Assembly: GCA_963822955.1 (NCBI GenBank)
Contig: CAWGJS010000001.1
Span: 558,001-622,000 of the forward strand
Reading direction: 5' to 3'
Length of the DNA stretch: 64,000 nucleotides
DNA from: JAJYUU01 sp963822955
Lineage (GTDB): Bacteria; Actinomycetota; Actinomycetes; Streptosporangiales; Streptosporangiaceae
The translations under genes were made by a program, and so were the position numbers. Positions 26,171 through 35,184 of the stretch are shown one piece after another (the stretch's first letter is position 1; the number at the start of each line of letters is the position of its first letter). Below the pieces are notes generated by a model that was given only the letters and a program-made list of their open reading frames with translations, searched no databases and had not been told where the DNA came from.

Positions 26171-26641
26171 GTGCCGGTGCACAGGAACGCGGAACGCGTT
26201 GCCGGTCAGCTAGCCGCCCTCGGCGTCCATGGCGAGGTTCGCGAGCTTGCCGAGCCCGCTCCGACCGCGGCCACCGCAGCCGCCCAGCTGGGCTGCGAGG
26301 TCGGCGCGATCGCCAACAGCCTGGTGTTCAGTGCCGATGGAGCGCCGCTCCTGGTCCTGACCAGCGGTGCGCACCGCGTCGACACTGCCAAGGTCGCGGC
26401 CGAAGTCGGCGCCGACAAGGTTGGCCGCGCTGATCCCGACTTCGTCTATGCCGCCACGGGGCAGCGCATCGGCGGCGTCGCTCCGGTCGGTCACCCGAGC
26501 CCGATCCGCACGCTGGTGGACACGGCGCTGCGGTCCTATGACGTGGTCTGGGCGGCTGCAGGGCATGTGCACACGGTGTTCCCGACCACCTTCGACGAGC
26601 TTGTCCGGATTACCTCCGGTACGCCAGCGGACGTGAGCTAG
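26171..26641 (+). CDS. YbaK/EbsC-family aminoacyl-tRNA deacylase
   Basis: 156 aa. Central VGAIANSLVFSADGAPLLVLTSGAHRVDTAKVA and GGVAPVGHP segments match the YbaK/ProX editing domain fold that hydrolyses mischarged Cys- or Ala-tRNA-Pro. Free-standing copies act in trans. GTG 26171 or 26177 are both usable starts. It sits between pncB and pncA but has no evident link to NAD metabolism. Confidence 0.87.
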   Translation: MPVHRNAERVAGQLAALGVHGEVRELAEPAPTAATAAAQLGCEVGAIANSLVFSADGAPLLVLTSGAHRVDTAKVAAEVGADKVGRADPDFVYAATGQRIGGVAPVGHPSPIRTLVDTALRSYDVVWAAAGHVHTVFPTTFDELVRITSGTPADVS

Positions 26642-26656
26642 CGCTACGCTCAGCCC

Positions 26657-27238
26657 GTGCGCGCACTTTTGATCGTTGATGTGCAGAACGATTTCTGCGA
26701 GGGCGGATCACTGGCCGTAGCGAGTGGCGCTGCGGTGGCCCGGGCTATCACGGATTTCCTCGCCAGCCCGGCCGCGGCCGGCTACGACCACATAGTGGCT
26801 AGCCAGGATTACCACATTGACCCTGGCTCACACTTCTCCGGCGAGCCGGACTTCGTGACTTCATGGCCGCCACATTGCGTGGCCGGAACAGCTGGGGCGA
26901 AATTCCACCCCGACTTTGATGTCAGCCGGGTCGAGGAGGTCTTCCGCAAAGGCCGGCACGCGGCAGCCTACAGCGCCTTCGAAGGGCTCTCCGAGAGCGG
27001 TGAAACGCTCCTCGCCTGGCTGAGCACACGCGGCGTCAAGAACCTCGACGTGGTCGGCATCGCGACCGACTACTGCGTCCGGGCGAGTGCCGCAGACGCC
27101 GCAGCGGCCGGATTTGCCACTGCCGTTCCGCTCGGCCTCACCGCCGGGGTGGATCCCACGACAACAGCCGAGGCGCTGACCTCGCTGCGCGCGGCTGGCA
27201 TAGAGCTCAGCGGCACGCTACTGGGCGCGGAGGGCTAA
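26657..27238 (+). CDS. pncA: Nicotinamidase PncA
   Basis: 193 aa, isochorismatase-like fold. Catalytic triad Asp8, Lys98 and Cys140 (VGIATDYCV); metal site residues Asp51, His53 and His73 are present. It deamidates nicotinamide to nicotinate for PncB. In mycobacteria the orthologue activates pyrazinamide. It starts 15 bp after the YbaK gene, so pncB-ybaK-pncA are probably one operon. Confidence 0.93.
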   Translation: MRALLIVDVQNDFCEGGSLAVASGAAVARAITDFLASPAAAGYDHIVASQDYHIDPGSHFSGEPDFVTSWPPHCVAGTAGAKFHPDFDVSRVEEVFRKGRHAAAYSAFEGLSESGETLLAWLSTRGVKNLDVVGIATDYCVRASAADAAAAGFATAVPLGLTAGVDPTTTAEALTSLRAAGIELSGTLLGAEG

Positions 27239-27280
27239 AGCTTGCCGGCTAGCAGTCACGGGGCTAGCCAGTCACCGGAG

Positions 27281-27541
27281 CTAGTCGTCGTCGCCCTCGG
27301 GCAGCCCGTCGTAGATCCGCTGGCAGTCGGGGCACACCGGGAACTTCTTGGGATCCCGGCTCGGCACCCAGACCTTCCCGCACAGCGCGACGACGGCCGT
27401 TCCGGTCACAGCGCTGTCGACGATCTTGTCTTTCTCGACATAGTGCGCGAACCGCTCGTGGTCCCCGTCCCCGAACGACAGGTCAGGCCGGACGTCTTGG
27501 TCTTGGCGGACGTCAGTACCAGGAATGGTTTCTGTGCTCAC
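27281..27541 (-). CDS. DUF3039 family protein
   Basis: 86 aa from GTG 27541. A zinc-ribbon-like pair is visible: Cys54 in VALCGKVWVPSRDPKKFPVCPDC and Cys70-x2-Cys73. The GDHERFAHYVEKDKI segment is highly conserved in actinobacterial DUF3039 proteins. Function unknown. It lies downstream of the YqgE gene on the same strand. Confidence 0.82.
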   Translation of the reverse strand: MSTETIPGTDVRQDQDVRPDLSFGDGDHERFAHYVEKDKIVDSAVTGTAVVALCGKVWVPSRDPKKFPVCPDCQRIYDGLPEGDDD

Positions 27542-27561
27542 GGGCCTCAGTCTACGCGCCG

Positions 27562-28137
27562 CTAATTCCATTCCGGATCGTCCGGGAATGTCGCTACCAG
27601 CGCAAGATCTCCGCCCTGACGTCGCAGGACCTGCTGCCACAGCCGCTCCGGATCGGCCGCGAACGCGTCGGCGGGGTATCCCGGCAGCACATACCAGGCA
27701 CCCTCGTCGATCTCCTCGCGCAGCTGACCAGCACCCCACCCGGCATACCCGGCGAAGACCCGCATCGAGGTAATGCCGTCGGCCAGCAATTCCGGCGGCG
27801 CACCGAGGTCGACGAGGCCGATCCTGGACATCATCGGGGTGCCGTCAAGTGACCGCCAGCCAACCGGCTCATCGTTGCCGTGGGCGAGCGCCAGTGCCAG
27901 CGCGCTGTTCGGCGAGATCGGCCCGCCGCGGAAGACCACGGGCGGGCCGGATGCTAGCGGAGTCCACGGCTCGAGTACCTGATCGAGCGGAACTTCCGTC
28001 GGCCGGTTGAGTATCACGCCCAGCGTGCCCTCCTCCAGGTCGTCCTCCACGATCAGGACGACCGTCCGGCGGAAGTTAGGATCGCCCAGCTGCGGGGTGG
28101 CCGCCAGCAGGCGGCCGCTGAGGGACTGCTCCTCCAT
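27562..28137 (-). CDS. YqgE/AlgH family protein
   Basis: 191 aa from ATG 28137 (MEEQSLSGRLLAATPQLGDPNF), the canonical start. HDGNDEPVGW-type and GGPISPNSALALAL, FAGYAGWGAGQLREEI segments define UPF0301. Biochemical role is not established; alginate regulation by AlgH in Pseudomonas is the only phenotype named. Divergent from the MarR gene. Confidence 0.9.
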   Translation of the reverse strand: MEEQSLSGRLLAATPQLGDPNFRRTVVLIVEDDLEEGTLGVILNRPTEVPLDQVLEPWTPLASGPPVVFRGGPISPNSALALALAHGNDEPVGWRSLDGTPMMSRIGLVDLGAPPELLADGITSMRVFAGYAGWGAGQLREEIDEGAWYVLPGYPADAFAADPERLWQQVLRRQGGDLALVATFPDDPEWN

Positions 28138-28191
28138 AGCCCCATGATGCGACACCAACCTGAACGCCGGCACAGCGGCGCCTGATAATCC

Positions 28192-28764
28192 GTGGCGAGC
28201 GGCCAGATGGACAACAACCGGCCGACTGAGACGTACTCTGCAAGGGTGTCCTCTGGATTGAGTAGCACGGCCGCGCCGGTGACGCCCGGCATCACCGAGC
28301 CGCGGTCGCAGGCCGCGGACAGCCAGCCCGCCATTGACGCCGCCCGGCTACGGGTGGCGGTCGTGCGGCTATCCCGGCGGCTTCGTAAGCACGACCTGGC
28401 CGGCCTCACGCCGAGTCAGCTGTCGACGCTGTCCTCCGTCGGCAAGAGCGGGCCGGTCCGCCTCGGCGATCTGGCTGCCGCTGAGCGAATTGCGCCATCA
28501 ACGCTTACCCGGCTGGTCAACGTGCTGGAGGACCGCGGCTACCTGCTCCGGAAGGCGGCCCCGGACGATGCCCGGGCCTACCTCGTCACCGTGACCGACA
28601 GCGGCAACGAGGCGCTGGACCGAATCAGGCACGAGTCGACGAGCCTGCTGACCGACATCCTGAGAACGCTGCCCCCAGATCAGCTCGCGGCACTCGAGGC
28701 GGCCCTGCCCGCTCTAGAGCGGCTAGCCGGGCTCGGGATAAGCCCGGCGGTCGCTGTCGGCTAG
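28192..28764 (+). CDS. MarR-family transcriptional regulator
   Basis: 190 aa from GTG 28192; ATG 28207 and GTG 28246 are alternatives because the first 45 residues are disordered. Winged helix-turn-helix at about residues 70-145 (LTPSQLSTLSSVGKSGPVRLGDLAAAERIAPSTLTRLVNVLEDRGYLLRK). Its 3' end overlaps the convergent cnoX-like gene by 4 bp. Ligand and targets unknown. Confidence 0.84.
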   Translation: MASGQMDNNRPTETYSARVSSGLSSTAAPVTPGITEPRSQAADSQPAIDAARLRVAVVRLSRRLRKHDLAGLTPSQLSTLSSVGKSGPVRLGDLAAAERIAPSTLTRLVNVLEDRGYLLRKAAPDDARAYLVTVTDSGNEALDRIRHESTSLLTDILRTLPPDQLAALEAALPALERLAGLGISPAVAVG

Positions 28765-29741
28765 AACAGCAGGCTGGACAGCGTCGACCGTGCCTTGCTG
28801 ACGCGCGGGTCCTTAGGCGGGAAGATCTCGAACAGGCTCAGCAGGTGCATGCGCGCTTTGTCCTTCTCGTCCCCGGACGTGCGCCTGATGGTGGCGAGCA
28901 GCCGGTCGAAGCTGTCCTCGATCCGGCCCATCGCCAGGTCGATGTCGGCTACCCGCGCCTGCGCCTCGGCGTCGCCCGGCCGGCTGGCGGCTTCCCGCAT
29001 GGCTGCGGCCTGGTCGTAGCTGTCGACGCGGCGGAACAAGTTGACCTGGCCGAGGCCCATCGTTGCCACCGGGTCGCCAGGGTCGGCGTCGAGCACCTTC
29101 TGGAACGCGGCAGCCGCGGCGTCCATGTCGCCTCGCTCCATCGCAGCCTGCGCCTCGGCGAAGATGTCGGTTGCACCTGGCCCGCCGGGGTAGTCCACCG
29201 CTTCGCCCGCTGCATCAGCCGGGAGGGCCCCGTCGGCGGAGAGCGCGCCGCCAGCTCCGGGTGGCAGCCCGAGCTGATCGGCGATCTGCATCACCTGTCC
29301 GAGCCATTGCCGGACCTGAGCCTCCGGCATGGCGCCCATGAAGCCGTCGACGACCTGCCCGGCGACGATCGCCACTACCATCGGGATGCTCTGCACCTGC
29401 AGTGCTGCACTCAGCTGCGGATTGGCGTCCACGTCCACCTTGGCGAGCACGAACGCGCCGTCCGCTTCGGACGCGAGCTTCTCGAGGACAGGGCTGAGCT
29501 GCTTGCATGGCCCGCACCATTCGGCCCACAAGTCGAGGACGATGGGAACGGTCCGCGAGCGGGCAACGACCTCGGCGTTAAAGGTCTCGTCCGTGACGTC
29601 GATGATCAGGCCGGACTGACTGCCCGGCTGGCCTGGCGCGGCCGTGCCCTGCTCCGCAGCGCGCTGCCTGCGCTGCGCAGCAGCCTGGCGTGCGCCCAGG
29701 TCGATAGCCCCATGAAGGGAAAAGTCCCGCGGCTGCTTCAT
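28761..29741 (-). CDS. CnoX/YbbN-like thioredoxin with TPR domain
   Basis: 326 aa from ATG 29741. Thioredoxin domain at about residues 45-150 with an intact WCGPC (Cys76, Cys79), unlike E. coli CnoX, which lacks redox activity in this motif. The C-terminal half carries TPR-like repeats (ADIFAEAQAAMERGDMDAAAAAFQKVL) and the KARMHLLSLFEIFPP end typical of YbbN. It likely acts as a cytosolic chaperedoxin with GroEL/DnaK. Downstream of the mutase gene. Confidence 0.88.
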   Translation of the reverse strand: MKQPRDFSLHGAIDLGARQAAAQRRQRAAEQGTAAPGQPGSQSGLIIDVTDETFNAEVVARSRTVPIVLDLWAEWCGPCKQLSPVLEKLASEADGAFVLAKVDVDANPQLSAALQVQSIPMVVAIVAGQVVDGFMGAMPEAQVRQWLGQVMQIADQLGLPPGAGGALSADGALPADAAGEAVDYPGGPGATDIFAEAQAAMERGDMDAAAAAFQKVLDADPGDPVATMGLGQVNLFRRVDSYDQAAAMREAASRPGDAEAQARVADIDLAMGRIEDSFDRLLATIRRTSGDEKDKARMHLLSLFEIFPPKDPRVSKARSTLSSLLF

Positions 29742-29760
29742 GTCTCCATCCTGCCGCACC

Positions 29761-29783
29761 CACGGGGGGCTCCGCCCCCCGTG
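29761..29783. terminator. GC hairpin with CTCCG loop (copy 1)
   Basis: Stem CACGGGGGG/CCCCCCGTG of 9 bp around loop CTCCG, 20 bp upstream of the cnoX-like start. It shares stem and loop with the hairpin at 29853 and is probably a repeat unit as well as a possible terminator. Confidence 0.5.
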
Positions 29784-29852
29784 CACCCCCGACACGAACC
29801 CGCGAGGGTCATCCACCGAGAACCCGCCGCCATCCGCCGGCTATTCCCTCCC

Positions 29853-29871
29853 ACGGGGGCTCCGCCCCCGT
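29853..29871 (-). terminator. GC hairpin with CTCCG loop (copy 2)
   Basis: Stem ACGGGGG/CCCCCGT of 7 bp, loop CTCCG, directly at the mutase stop codon. On the minus strand it would end the mutase message, though no T run follows. Confidence 0.55.
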
Positions 29872-31538
29872 CAGAACGCGGGGGTCTCGAAGTAACCGCC
29901 CCACTCGTCCGTCAGCGCACCGCAAATCTCGCCGAGCGTCGCCTCGGCACTGGCGGCTGCGATCATCGGCGGGATCATGTTCTGGCCTGACCTCGCGGCT
30001 GCGAGCATGTCGGCGAGAGCCGCGGCGACGGCGGCTTCGTTCCGGCCCGATTTCCGCGTTCGCAGAGCCCGCACCTGGTCGACTTCCACCTCATGGCTGA
30101 CTCGCATGATCTCAATCGGCTGCTCGACCGTCTCGGTGTGGCAGTTCACGCCGACCACCAGCTTGTCGCCCTTTTCCAGCTTCTGCTGGTAGGCAAAGGC
30201 CGACTCGGCAATCTCGGCGGAGAACCAGCCGTCCTCGATGCCGCGCAGGATGCCGCTGGTCATCGTTCCGTCCTGGCTCATCGCCTTGATCCTGGCGAAG
30301 ATCTCCTCAGCCTCAGCCTCGAGCTTGTCGGTCAGGGCTTCCAGGTACCACGAGCCGCCCAGCGGATCGGCGACGTTGACGACGCCCGTCTCGGCCATGA
30401 GCACCTGCTGGGTACGCAGCGCGATCTCTGCCGCCTTCTCGCTCGGCAGCGCGAGCACCTCGTCGAGCGCGTTGGTGTGCAGGGAGTTCGTTCCGCCGAG
30501 CACCGCGGCCAGCGCCTCGATTGCGGTCCGCACCACGTTCATCTCCGGCTGCTGCGCGGTCAGCGACACGCCCGCAGTCTGGGTGTGGAAGCGCAGCCAC
30601 TGCGCCCGCTCGCTCGTCGCCCCGTAGACATCGCGCAGCCAGCGCGCCCAGATCCGGCGGGCAGCGCGGAACTTCGCGATCTCCTCGAAGAAGTCGATGT
30701 GCGCATCGAAAAAGAACGACAGCCCCGGCGCGAACACGTCCATGTCCAGCCCGCGAGACAGCCCCAGCTCGACGTAGCCGAACCCGTCCGCCAGCGTGAA
30801 CGCGAGTTCCTGCGCGGCCGTCGAACCCGCCTCGCGGATGTGGTAGCCCGACACCGACAGCGGCTTGTAGTCCGGGATGTGCTCGGCGCAGTACTCCATC
30901 AGGTCGCCGATCAGCCGCAGGTGCGGCTGCGGCGGGAAGAGCCACTCCTTCTGGGCGATGTACTCCTTGAAGATGTCAGTCTGCAGTGTCCCGTTCAGCT
31001 TGCCGATGTCGGCGCCCTGACGCTGAGCTGCGGCCAGGTACATGCAGAAGACCGGGACCGCCGGGCCGCTAATCGTCATGGAAGTTGTGATGTCCGCGAG
31101 CGGGATACCGCCGAACAGCGTGTCCATGTCTGCGGTCGAGTCAATCGCCACGCCGCAGTGGCCGACCTCGCCCGCCGATCGCGGGTCGTCGGAGTCGCGG
31201 CCCATCAGCGTCGGCATGTCGAACGCGACCGACAGCCCGCCGCCGCCGGCCTGCAGCAGCATCTTGTACCGCTCGTTGGTCTGCACCGCGTTCCCGAAGC
31301 CGGAGAACTGCCGGATGGTCCAGGTCCGCCCGCGGTATCCGGCCGCGTACAGCCCGCGCGTGAACGGGAACTCCCCCGGCCAGCCGATCCGGTCGAAGCC
31401 CGGCACGACCGCGCCCTCCGGCGGCCCGTAGACCGGGTCAAGCTCGACGCCGGACAGCGTGGTGAAGTCGGCGTCCCGCTTGTGCGTGGCGTCATAGCGC
31501 TGCTGCCAGCGCTCCCGGCCCCAATCCCCGTCGGCCAT
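29871..31538 (-). CDS. Acyl-CoA mutase large subunit (methylmalonyl-/isobutyryl-CoA mutase family, no B12 domain)
   Basis: 555 aa from ATG 31538, preceded by GAGGTG. The TIM-barrel catalytic half is complete: TRGLYAAGYRGRTWTIRQFSGFG, AFDMPTLMGRDSDDPRSAGEVGHCGVAID, SVSGYHIREAGSTAAQELAFTLADG, and GGTNSLHTNALDEVLALPSE. There is no DxHxxG cobalamin-binding domain, so a separate small subunit is required, as in isobutyryl-CoA mutase or split mutases; none is in the window. It interconverts branched and linear acyl-CoA. MeaB, epimerase and adenosyltransferase genes elsewhere in the window fit the same pathway. Confidence 0.9.
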   Translation of the reverse strand: MADGDWGRERWQQRYDATHKRDADFTTLSGVELDPVYGPPEGAVVPGFDRIGWPGEFPFTRGLYAAGYRGRTWTIRQFSGFGNAVQTNERYKMLLQAGGGGLSVAFDMPTLMGRDSDDPRSAGEVGHCGVAIDSTADMDTLFGGIPLADITTSMTISGPAVPVFCMYLAAAQRQGADIGKLNGTLQTDIFKEYIAQKEWLFPPQPHLRLIGDLMEYCAEHIPDYKPLSVSGYHIREAGSTAAQELAFTLADGFGYVELGLSRGLDMDVFAPGLSFFFDAHIDFFEEIAKFRAARRIWARWLRDVYGATSERAQWLRFHTQTAGVSLTAQQPEMNVVRTAIEALAAVLGGTNSLHTNALDEVLALPSEKAAEIALRTQQVLMAETGVVNVADPLGGSWYLEALTDKLEAEAEEIFARIKAMSQDGTMTSGILRGIEDGWFSAEIAESAFAYQQKLEKGDKLVVGVNCHTETVEQPIEIMRVSHEVEVDQVRALRTRKSGRNEAAVAAALADMLAAARSGQNMIPPMIAAASAEATLGEICGALTDEWGGYFETPAF

Positions 31539-31873
31539 CAGGCACCTCACGCGAAAAATAGTTGGACGTCCTACTATCTACCGAGTCTACCCCCGCGAGC
31601 CGGCCAGCAAAATCCCGGAAGCAGCCCAACCATCTCGGCCGTGCGTCGTCATAGGTAGTGCCCGGCATGCGGTTTATCTGCCTGGAACGAGGTTGTTCTC
31701 CCCAACGGTAGAAATGTGGTAGAGCTATGCAAGACGGAGTAACCGGTGCAGGTTGTGCTGTGCTCCGTCCGCGCGCCGCATCCCTGGAGGATTCAGCGTC
31801 TTTCCAGCTCACGTGGCCGTTGGTACCCGCGCGCGAGGCCCGGCAAGGGAGCCCGTCTAAGCAGAGGAGCACG
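31539..31873. other. Leader region of the ECF sigma gene
   Basis: 335 bp between the mutase start and the preferred sigma start. It contains the putative ECF promoter at 31684-31710. An in-frame ATG at 31727 could extend the sigma protein, but those 49 codons have poor G/C at third positions and no family similarity. Confidence 0.5.
31684..31710 (+). promoter_or_regulatory. Putative ECF-type promoter
   Basis: GGAAC at 31684-31688 and CGGTA at 31706-31710 with a 17-bp spacer, close to the GGAAC-N16/17-CGT pattern of many ECF sigma factors. It would let the downstream sigma factor transcribe its own gene. Confidence 0.5.
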
Positions 31874-32368
31874 GTGGCGAGGCTCCGCACGTCGGACCAG
31901 CAGGCAGTCGAGGAGCTGTTCAACGCCTGCTATCCGCGCCTGGCGGGCTGGGTGCGCAGGCTGGTGGACGATGACGAGACCGCGCACGAGATAGCGTCCG
32001 AGGCCTTTACCCGGCTGCTCTCGCGCTGGTCGGGCCTGGACAACCCGCAGAGCTACCTTTACATGATCGCTACCAATCTGGTCCGGGATCACTGGCGCAA
32101 GTCCGGCCGGGAGCGCAACGCGATCCGGGTGATGACCGCCGCTGGCCCGGCTGAGCCCGCCTATCTCCCAGCCCAGGATGTTGACGTCCGGGCTCTCATC
32201 CAGGCCTTGCCCGAGCGACTGCGCAGCCCGTTCCTGCTGCACTACTACGGCGGCTTCGGGCTCAAGGAGGTTGCGGTCATGCTCGGTCGCCCGGAGGGCA
32301 CGATCAAGGCCGACCTGTTCAACGCCAGGGCCCGGCTGAAAGCCGCAATCGGAGACGCCCGTGACTAG
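31874..32368 (+). CDS. ECF-family RNA polymerase sigma factor
   Basis: 164 aa from GTG 31874, chosen because GAGGAG lies 4 bp upstream and region 2 begins at once. Region 2 is AVEELFNACYPRLAGWVRRLVDDDETAHEIASEAFTRLL and region 4 LPERLRSPFLLHYYGGFGLKEVAVMLGRPEGTIKADLFNARARL. Its stop overlaps the next gene's start by 8 bp, the usual sigma/partner layout; that partner is the membrane-anchored propeller gene, now frameshifted. Confidence 0.86.
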   Translation: MARLRTSDQQAVEELFNACYPRLAGWVRRLVDDDETAHEIASEAFTRLLSRWSGLDNPQSYLYMIATNLVRDHWRKSGRERNAIRVMTAAGPAEPAYLPAQDVDVRALIQALPERLRSPFLLHYYGGFGLKEVAVMLGRPEGTIKADLFNARARLKAAIGDARD

Positions 32369-33781
32369 CCCGCGCGACCCCATCGACGACTGGCTGGCGA
32401 CCGGCGTGGCGCCGCTGGGCCCCCCGCCAGGCTCGCTGGCTCGCATCAGGCAGCGGGCCAGGCGGCGCAAGACCAGGCAGGCGACCTTCGCCGCGGCCGG
32501 CTGCGCCGTGGTACTGGCAGGTGCCGTCGCGGCGCCACAGGTCATCTCGGCTCTGCACCAGCCTGGGCAGCGCGGCAAGCAGCCGATAGCGGTCGGCAGC
32601 ACCGCTCCGTCGCTGCAGCCCAGCCGCGGCAGCAATACCGCCGCGCCGCAGGTCACCAAGCACACTCAGATCCGACCCGGCAGCACACCAGGCTGTCGAC
32701 GTCCACGTCCGGGACGCTTCCACCCGGCAATTTCCGGCCGACCTCGGTAACGTTCGTCGGCACTGGCTCACGACGGCGTCGTCGGCGCAGTCATCGGCCA
32801 AGCCGGACCGCCCATGCGCGACCGCGGACTGCACGTCGCTGGCCGGGACCTCCAGCTACGGACGGACCTGGTACGGCGTCAGTGCCCCGTTTGCGCCCGG
32901 CCCATCGGACAGCTCGGGAGTAAGCCAGCTGCGCTTCGCGAACATGTCCGACGGCTGGGCTTACGGTCCCGCGCTTTACGAGACCAGCAACGGCGGCTGG
33001 CCGTGGCACCACGGAAGACACCTACGGCCAGCGCGTCATTGACCTGGAGGCGGCGCCCGACGCGGCGCCTTCGCGGTGTTCGGCACCTGCTCTGGCACCG
33101 GCTCGGACTATGCCACGGCCTGCACGAGCTACTCGCTGTGGACGTCAGTGCCAGGCACCAGGACCTGGGCGCAAGTCAGTCGTCCCCGCTCCCTACGGCC
33201 AGCTGACCTCAGCCTCGTCGGCCGCTCCGCTGCTGGTGATTGCGGGCGGCACCACTGCCGCCTACTTGCTCACCCCATCGGGAGAGATGCTCAGTGCGCC
33301 GGTGGCCGGCGGTAGCTGGAAGGCGCTCGGCGCGGCGAAGTGCAAGCCGGGCCCGGCCAGCGCGAGCGGGCAGGCCGCACAGCCGGCCGCCCAGTTCGCC
33401 GCAGGTCCCAAGCTAGTGCTGGCCTGCGATACGGCGAATACGGGCGGTGGCTTCACGGCTGCCATCTACACCTCGGCGAACGGCACGACCTGGAAGCAGG
33501 CAGGCAGCGTGACCGGGACGGGCACACCAACTTCGCTAGCGTCGGCGGCCAGCGGCCAGGTGGTGCTGGCCACGACGGCGGGGATCGAGTACTCCGCCGA
33601 TGGTGGCAAGAGCTGGCGGGCGGCCCGCTTTGCTGGCGCTCACTCGGCCGGGGGCTTCAGCTACGTCGGCATGACGACCAGGGATCAGGGCGTCGCGGTC
33701 CCGGAGGACTCGAGCCTGGGCGAGGTCTACGTCACGGGCGACGGCGGCAAGATCTGGCAGCCGTCGCCGATCAAGGGCTGA
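32361..33781 (+). pseudogene. Membrane-anchored BNR/beta-propeller protein, sigma partner, with many frameshifts
   Basis: The first 110 codons encode a cytoplasmic head (PIDDWLATGVAPLG), an Arg-rich stop and one membrane helix (TFAAAGCAVVLAGAVAAPQV). The extracellular sialidase-like propeller is then readable only by switching frame about six times, near 32690, 32770, 32815, 33010, 33060 and 33180. Recognisable pieces are TSVTFVGTG, ADCTSLAGTSSYGRTWYGVS, EDTYGQRVIDLEAA, FGTCSGTGSDYATACTSYSL and a long intact end (LLVIAGGTTAAYLLTPSGEM to WQPSPIKG). Together it would be about 470 aa. The layout suggests an anti-sigma or sensor partner of the ECF factor. Confidence 0.65.
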
Positions 33782-33807
33782 CTCGCGAAAGACCAGCTGC
33801 TAGCCGG

Positions 33808-34323
33808 CTAGCTGTCCTTGAAGTCGCCAGCCGTCACCCGCAGGCTGCGCAGCAGGCCGAACATGTCCTGGAGCTGATCCCGGCTGTATCCGCCCATGCC
33901 GAACTCAGACCGCATCAGGTCATCGGTCGCGCGCTGCATGACCTCACGACCGGCTTCGGTGATCTCGGCCAGCGTGCCCCGCCCGTCGCGCGGGTTCGGC
34001 TTGCGGGTGACCAGATGCTGGAGCTCGAGCCGGTCGATGATGTTCGTCACGCTGGTGGGGTGCACCATCAGCCGCTGGCCGATCACCCGCATCGGCAGCG
34101 CGCCGTCCCGGCTGAAACTAAGCAGGACGAGCGCCTCGTAGCGGGCGAAGGTCAGTCCATGGGGCCGCAGCAGGGCGTCAAGCTGGGCAAGCAGGATCTG
34201 CTGGACCCGCATGATGGTCGTGACCGCGGCCATCGCCTTCGAATCGCCGAACCGGCCTTCCCAGGTCTCGGCGGCACGAGCGATCGGATCGAACGGCAGA
34301 TCCAGCGGCTTAGGCACAGCCAC
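33808..34323 (-). CDS. MarR-family transcriptional regulator
   Basis: 171 aa from GTG 34323; GTG 34317 is also possible. The wHTH is at about residues 50-120 (LTFARYEALVLLSFSRDGALPMRVIGQRLMVHPTSVTNIIDRLELQHLVTRKPNPRDGRGTLAEIT). The DGRGT segment is the beta-wing. C-terminal MGGYSRDQLQDMFGLLRSLR completes the dimer helix. Convergent with the propeller gene, divergent from the degenerate ATPase gene. Confidence 0.86.
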   Translation of the reverse strand: MAVPKPLDLPFDPIARAAETWEGRFGDSKAMAAVTTIMRVQQILLAQLDALLRPHGLTFARYEALVLLSFSRDGALPMRVIGQRLMVHPTSVTNIIDRLELQHLVTRKPNPRDGRGTLAEITEAGREVMQRATDDLMRSEFGMGGYSRDQLQDMFGLLRSLRVTAGDFKDS

Positions 34324-34503
34324 AAGGTATCGCGAACGCTCCCCTGCGCCCGGCTTGCCCGGCAATCGGTAACGCGTTGTGTAACAGCAACCGGGTCAGC
34401 CGGCGCGTACGTGGACATGGTCATTTACAGACAGTTACATTGCCTGCTGGGGGCCGACTGTTAGCAAAATCCGGGGGAAACTTTGCCGTCCGGCCACGCA
34501 GAC

Positions 34504-35175
34504 ATGCGCACGGATCCCGTGCTAGCGGCCGGGATCGGCCTGCGGCGTGGCTGGGGCTGGGCCGTGCGCGCGGCAAGCTTCCGTATCAGTGCACCCGCGC
34601 CGGGACGAGCCAGCACCCTCGGCATCATGATCGACCACCCGGCCCAGGCCAGCGCGATCGTCGACCTGATGGCCGGACTGGCCCGGCCCGCTTATGGCGA
34701 GCTTCGCGTTCTCGGTCATGACATGGCAACCATCCGCGGCCGGGCCGTGGTGCGGCGACGCGTGGGCGTCGCCCGCCGCACTGCCAGGCAATTGCCGGCG
34801 ATGCGAGTCCGGGGGCTCGTCGAGCACGCGGCGAGGCTGTACGGGCCAGGACGGCACGACCGGCATGCCCTCGCAGCCGCCATCCTGGACCGGCTGTCGC
34901 TGCTGCCGTGGGCCGAGGTGACGCTCCGGGCTGCGCCGGACGCGATCGCCAGGCGGGCCAGGCTAGCCGCCGCTGCCGTGCACCAGCCGGAGCTGCTGCT
35001 GCTCGACGGGCTGCTGGACGGGCTGCCGTTCCGGGACATGACCGCCTTAGCGCAGGCGATCCGCGACCTGAGCAGGGATAGCGCGATCCTGGTGGTCGGC
35101 TGCGACGGGACGGCACTGGATCTGGCCTGCGACGAGGTGCTGGTGCTCGCCGACGGGGTCCTGGTCAGCGCATAG
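34504..35175 (+). CDS. Degenerate ABC-transporter ATPase-like protein
   Basis: 223 aa from ATG 34504. The overall order of an ABC ATPase is kept, but the key motifs are gone: the Walker A position reads GIMIDHPAQASAIV instead of GxxGxGKST, the signature region APDAIARRARLAAAAVHQPELLLLDG lacks LSGGQ, and Walker B has Asp followed by Gly where Glu is expected. ATP hydrolysis is therefore unlikely. It may be a regulatory pseudo-ATPase or a decaying gene. It is followed 9 bp later by a DUF2127 membrane protein, a possible partner. Confidence 0.6.
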   Translation: MRTDPVLAAGIGLRRGWGWAVRAASFRISAPAPGRASTLGIMIDHPAQASAIVDLMAGLARPAYGELRVLGHDMATIRGRAVVRRRVGVARRTARQLPAMRVRGLVEHAARLYGPGRHDRHALAAAILDRLSLLPWAEVTLRAAPDAIARRARLAAAAVHQPELLLLDGLLDGLPFRDMTALAQAIRDLSRDSAILVVGCDGTALDLACDEVLVLADGVLVSA

Positions 35176-35184
35176 GCTGCGAGC

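Noticed and set aside
30093..31658. 521-codon plus-strand frame
   Set aside because: Exact antisense of the acyl-CoA mutase gene; no family similarity.
34361..34440. Possible MarR operator around AACGCGTT
   Set aside because: The 8-bp palindrome is short and GGCAAT/ATTGCC arms are far apart; not convincing alone.
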